Part shown: in pieces, positions 5,863 through 6,126 of the stretch
How the letters are laid out: each line of letters opens with the position of its first letter
Numbering within the stretch: position 1 is the stretch's first letter
DNA from: Candidatus Hodarchaeota archaeon
GTDB lineage: Archaea; Asgardarchaeota; Heimdallarchaeia; Hodarchaeales; YT1-039
DNA length: 6,126 nucleotides
Assembly: GCA_016840025.1 (NCBI GenBank)
Contig: JAEOTF010000509.1
Location: 1 to 6,126, forward strand
Direction of reading: 5' to 3'
Program-made: the position numbers and the translations under genes
Notes under the pieces: model-generated
Seen by the model: the letters and a program-made list of their open reading frames with translations, nothing else
The model's database searches: none
Told to the model about the DNA's origin: nothing

Positions 5863-6108
5863 GGCTCTTCAGAATGGGTTAGAATCTAGCCAAAAACCAA
5901 ATATCCTTATTATTTACTCTTAGTCTTAAGGTCAAAGTTTGCTTTATTTCAAACAAGGGCTATTAGGAGTTCTCTTCGACCACGATTTCCTCCTAATAAA
6001 TTATCGCTATTAGAGATTCCAATTTTTCGTGATGAGAAATTAATGTCTTCACTTGACGAATCTATAAAAAAATTTTTGGATTTAGAGTTATATGTTATGA
6101 AAAAATAA
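5863..6108 (+). pseudogene. C-terminal remnant, possibly a type I restriction S subunit or DNA methylase specificity domain
   Basis: In one frame this reads GSSEWVRI, a TAG at 5887-5889, then 72 open codons: YPYYLLLVLRSKFALFQTRA, RSSLRPRFPPNKLSLLEIPI and finally FLDLELYVMKK before TAA 6106-6108. The order 'PxYL..LRSKF...Q......S..RPR..P..L....IPI' is characteristic of the target-recognition region of HsdS-like proteins, where a strand with LRS, a basic RPR turn and an IP-x-P strand precede a helix. The resemblance is from memory of the family and the fragment is short. There is no start codon except an internal ATG (6043), the frame is stopped at 5887, and upstream sequence shows further stops. 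It is a broken tail, not a working gene. Nothing suggests a functional restriction system in the window. Confidence 0.45.
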
Positions 6109-6126
6109 AAGCGTGCTTTGACGTGA

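Noticed and set aside
5790..5880. Short minus-strand open stretch with a charged repeat-like pattern (YEKIEDKIEKIGNL)
   Set aside because: It has no start codon or ribosome binding site, ends inside the strong hairpin, and arises from A/T-rich near-repeats.

Overview
The window is AT-rich bacterial DNA. Its genes use the standard code (tryptophan is TGG throughout the intact genes) and Shine-Dalgarno-type starts. Nothing fixes the species. The DUF1846 family, the sugar-oxidoreductase and isomerase set and the base composition would suit a Firmicutes- or Spirochaetes-like anaerobe, but that is inference. There is no rRNA, intact tRNA, CRISPR array or insertion sequence.

Layout. Positions 1-769 (+) hold the C-terminal half of a DUF1846 protein, interrupted by an in-frame TAA. 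Positions 851-1009 (-) are the tail of a probable glycosidase or other carbohydrate-active protein. It abuts, head to head, a plus-strand metallo-beta-lactamase-fold hydrolase relic (1010-1650) that has lost its N-terminus and carries two frameshifts. Three intact minus-strand genes follow. Read in their own direction they are a Gfo/Idh/MocA oxidoreductase (5651-4665), a sugar phosphate isomerase/epimerase-like TIM barrel starting at TTG (4266-3337) and an FAD-dependent fumarate-reductase-like oxidoreductase (3147-1675). Between the last two lies a frameshifted N-terminal scrap of a second Gfo/Idh-like protein (3289-3171). The 398-base gap between the first two holds a 16-base palindrome, a stretch resembling the 3' end of tmRNA, and a GC-alternating motif that also occurs at 781. 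Positions 5863-6108 (+) look like the degraded tail of a restriction/modification specificity protein.

Function. The three intact genes are of the kinds that oxidise a sugar or cyclitol hydroxyl with NAD(P), rearrange or eliminate the resulting keto-sugar with a metal-dependent TIM barrel, and carry out a flavin redox step on an unsaturated substrate. They could form a short catabolic route for a sugar, cyclitol or glycoside. The substrate cannot be read from the sequence.

The striking feature is decay: five protein relics and one possible RNA relic surround three intact genes. The lesions include single-base changes in homopolymers, nonsense codons and large truncations. This suggests a genome losing accessory genes, or an old island boundary.
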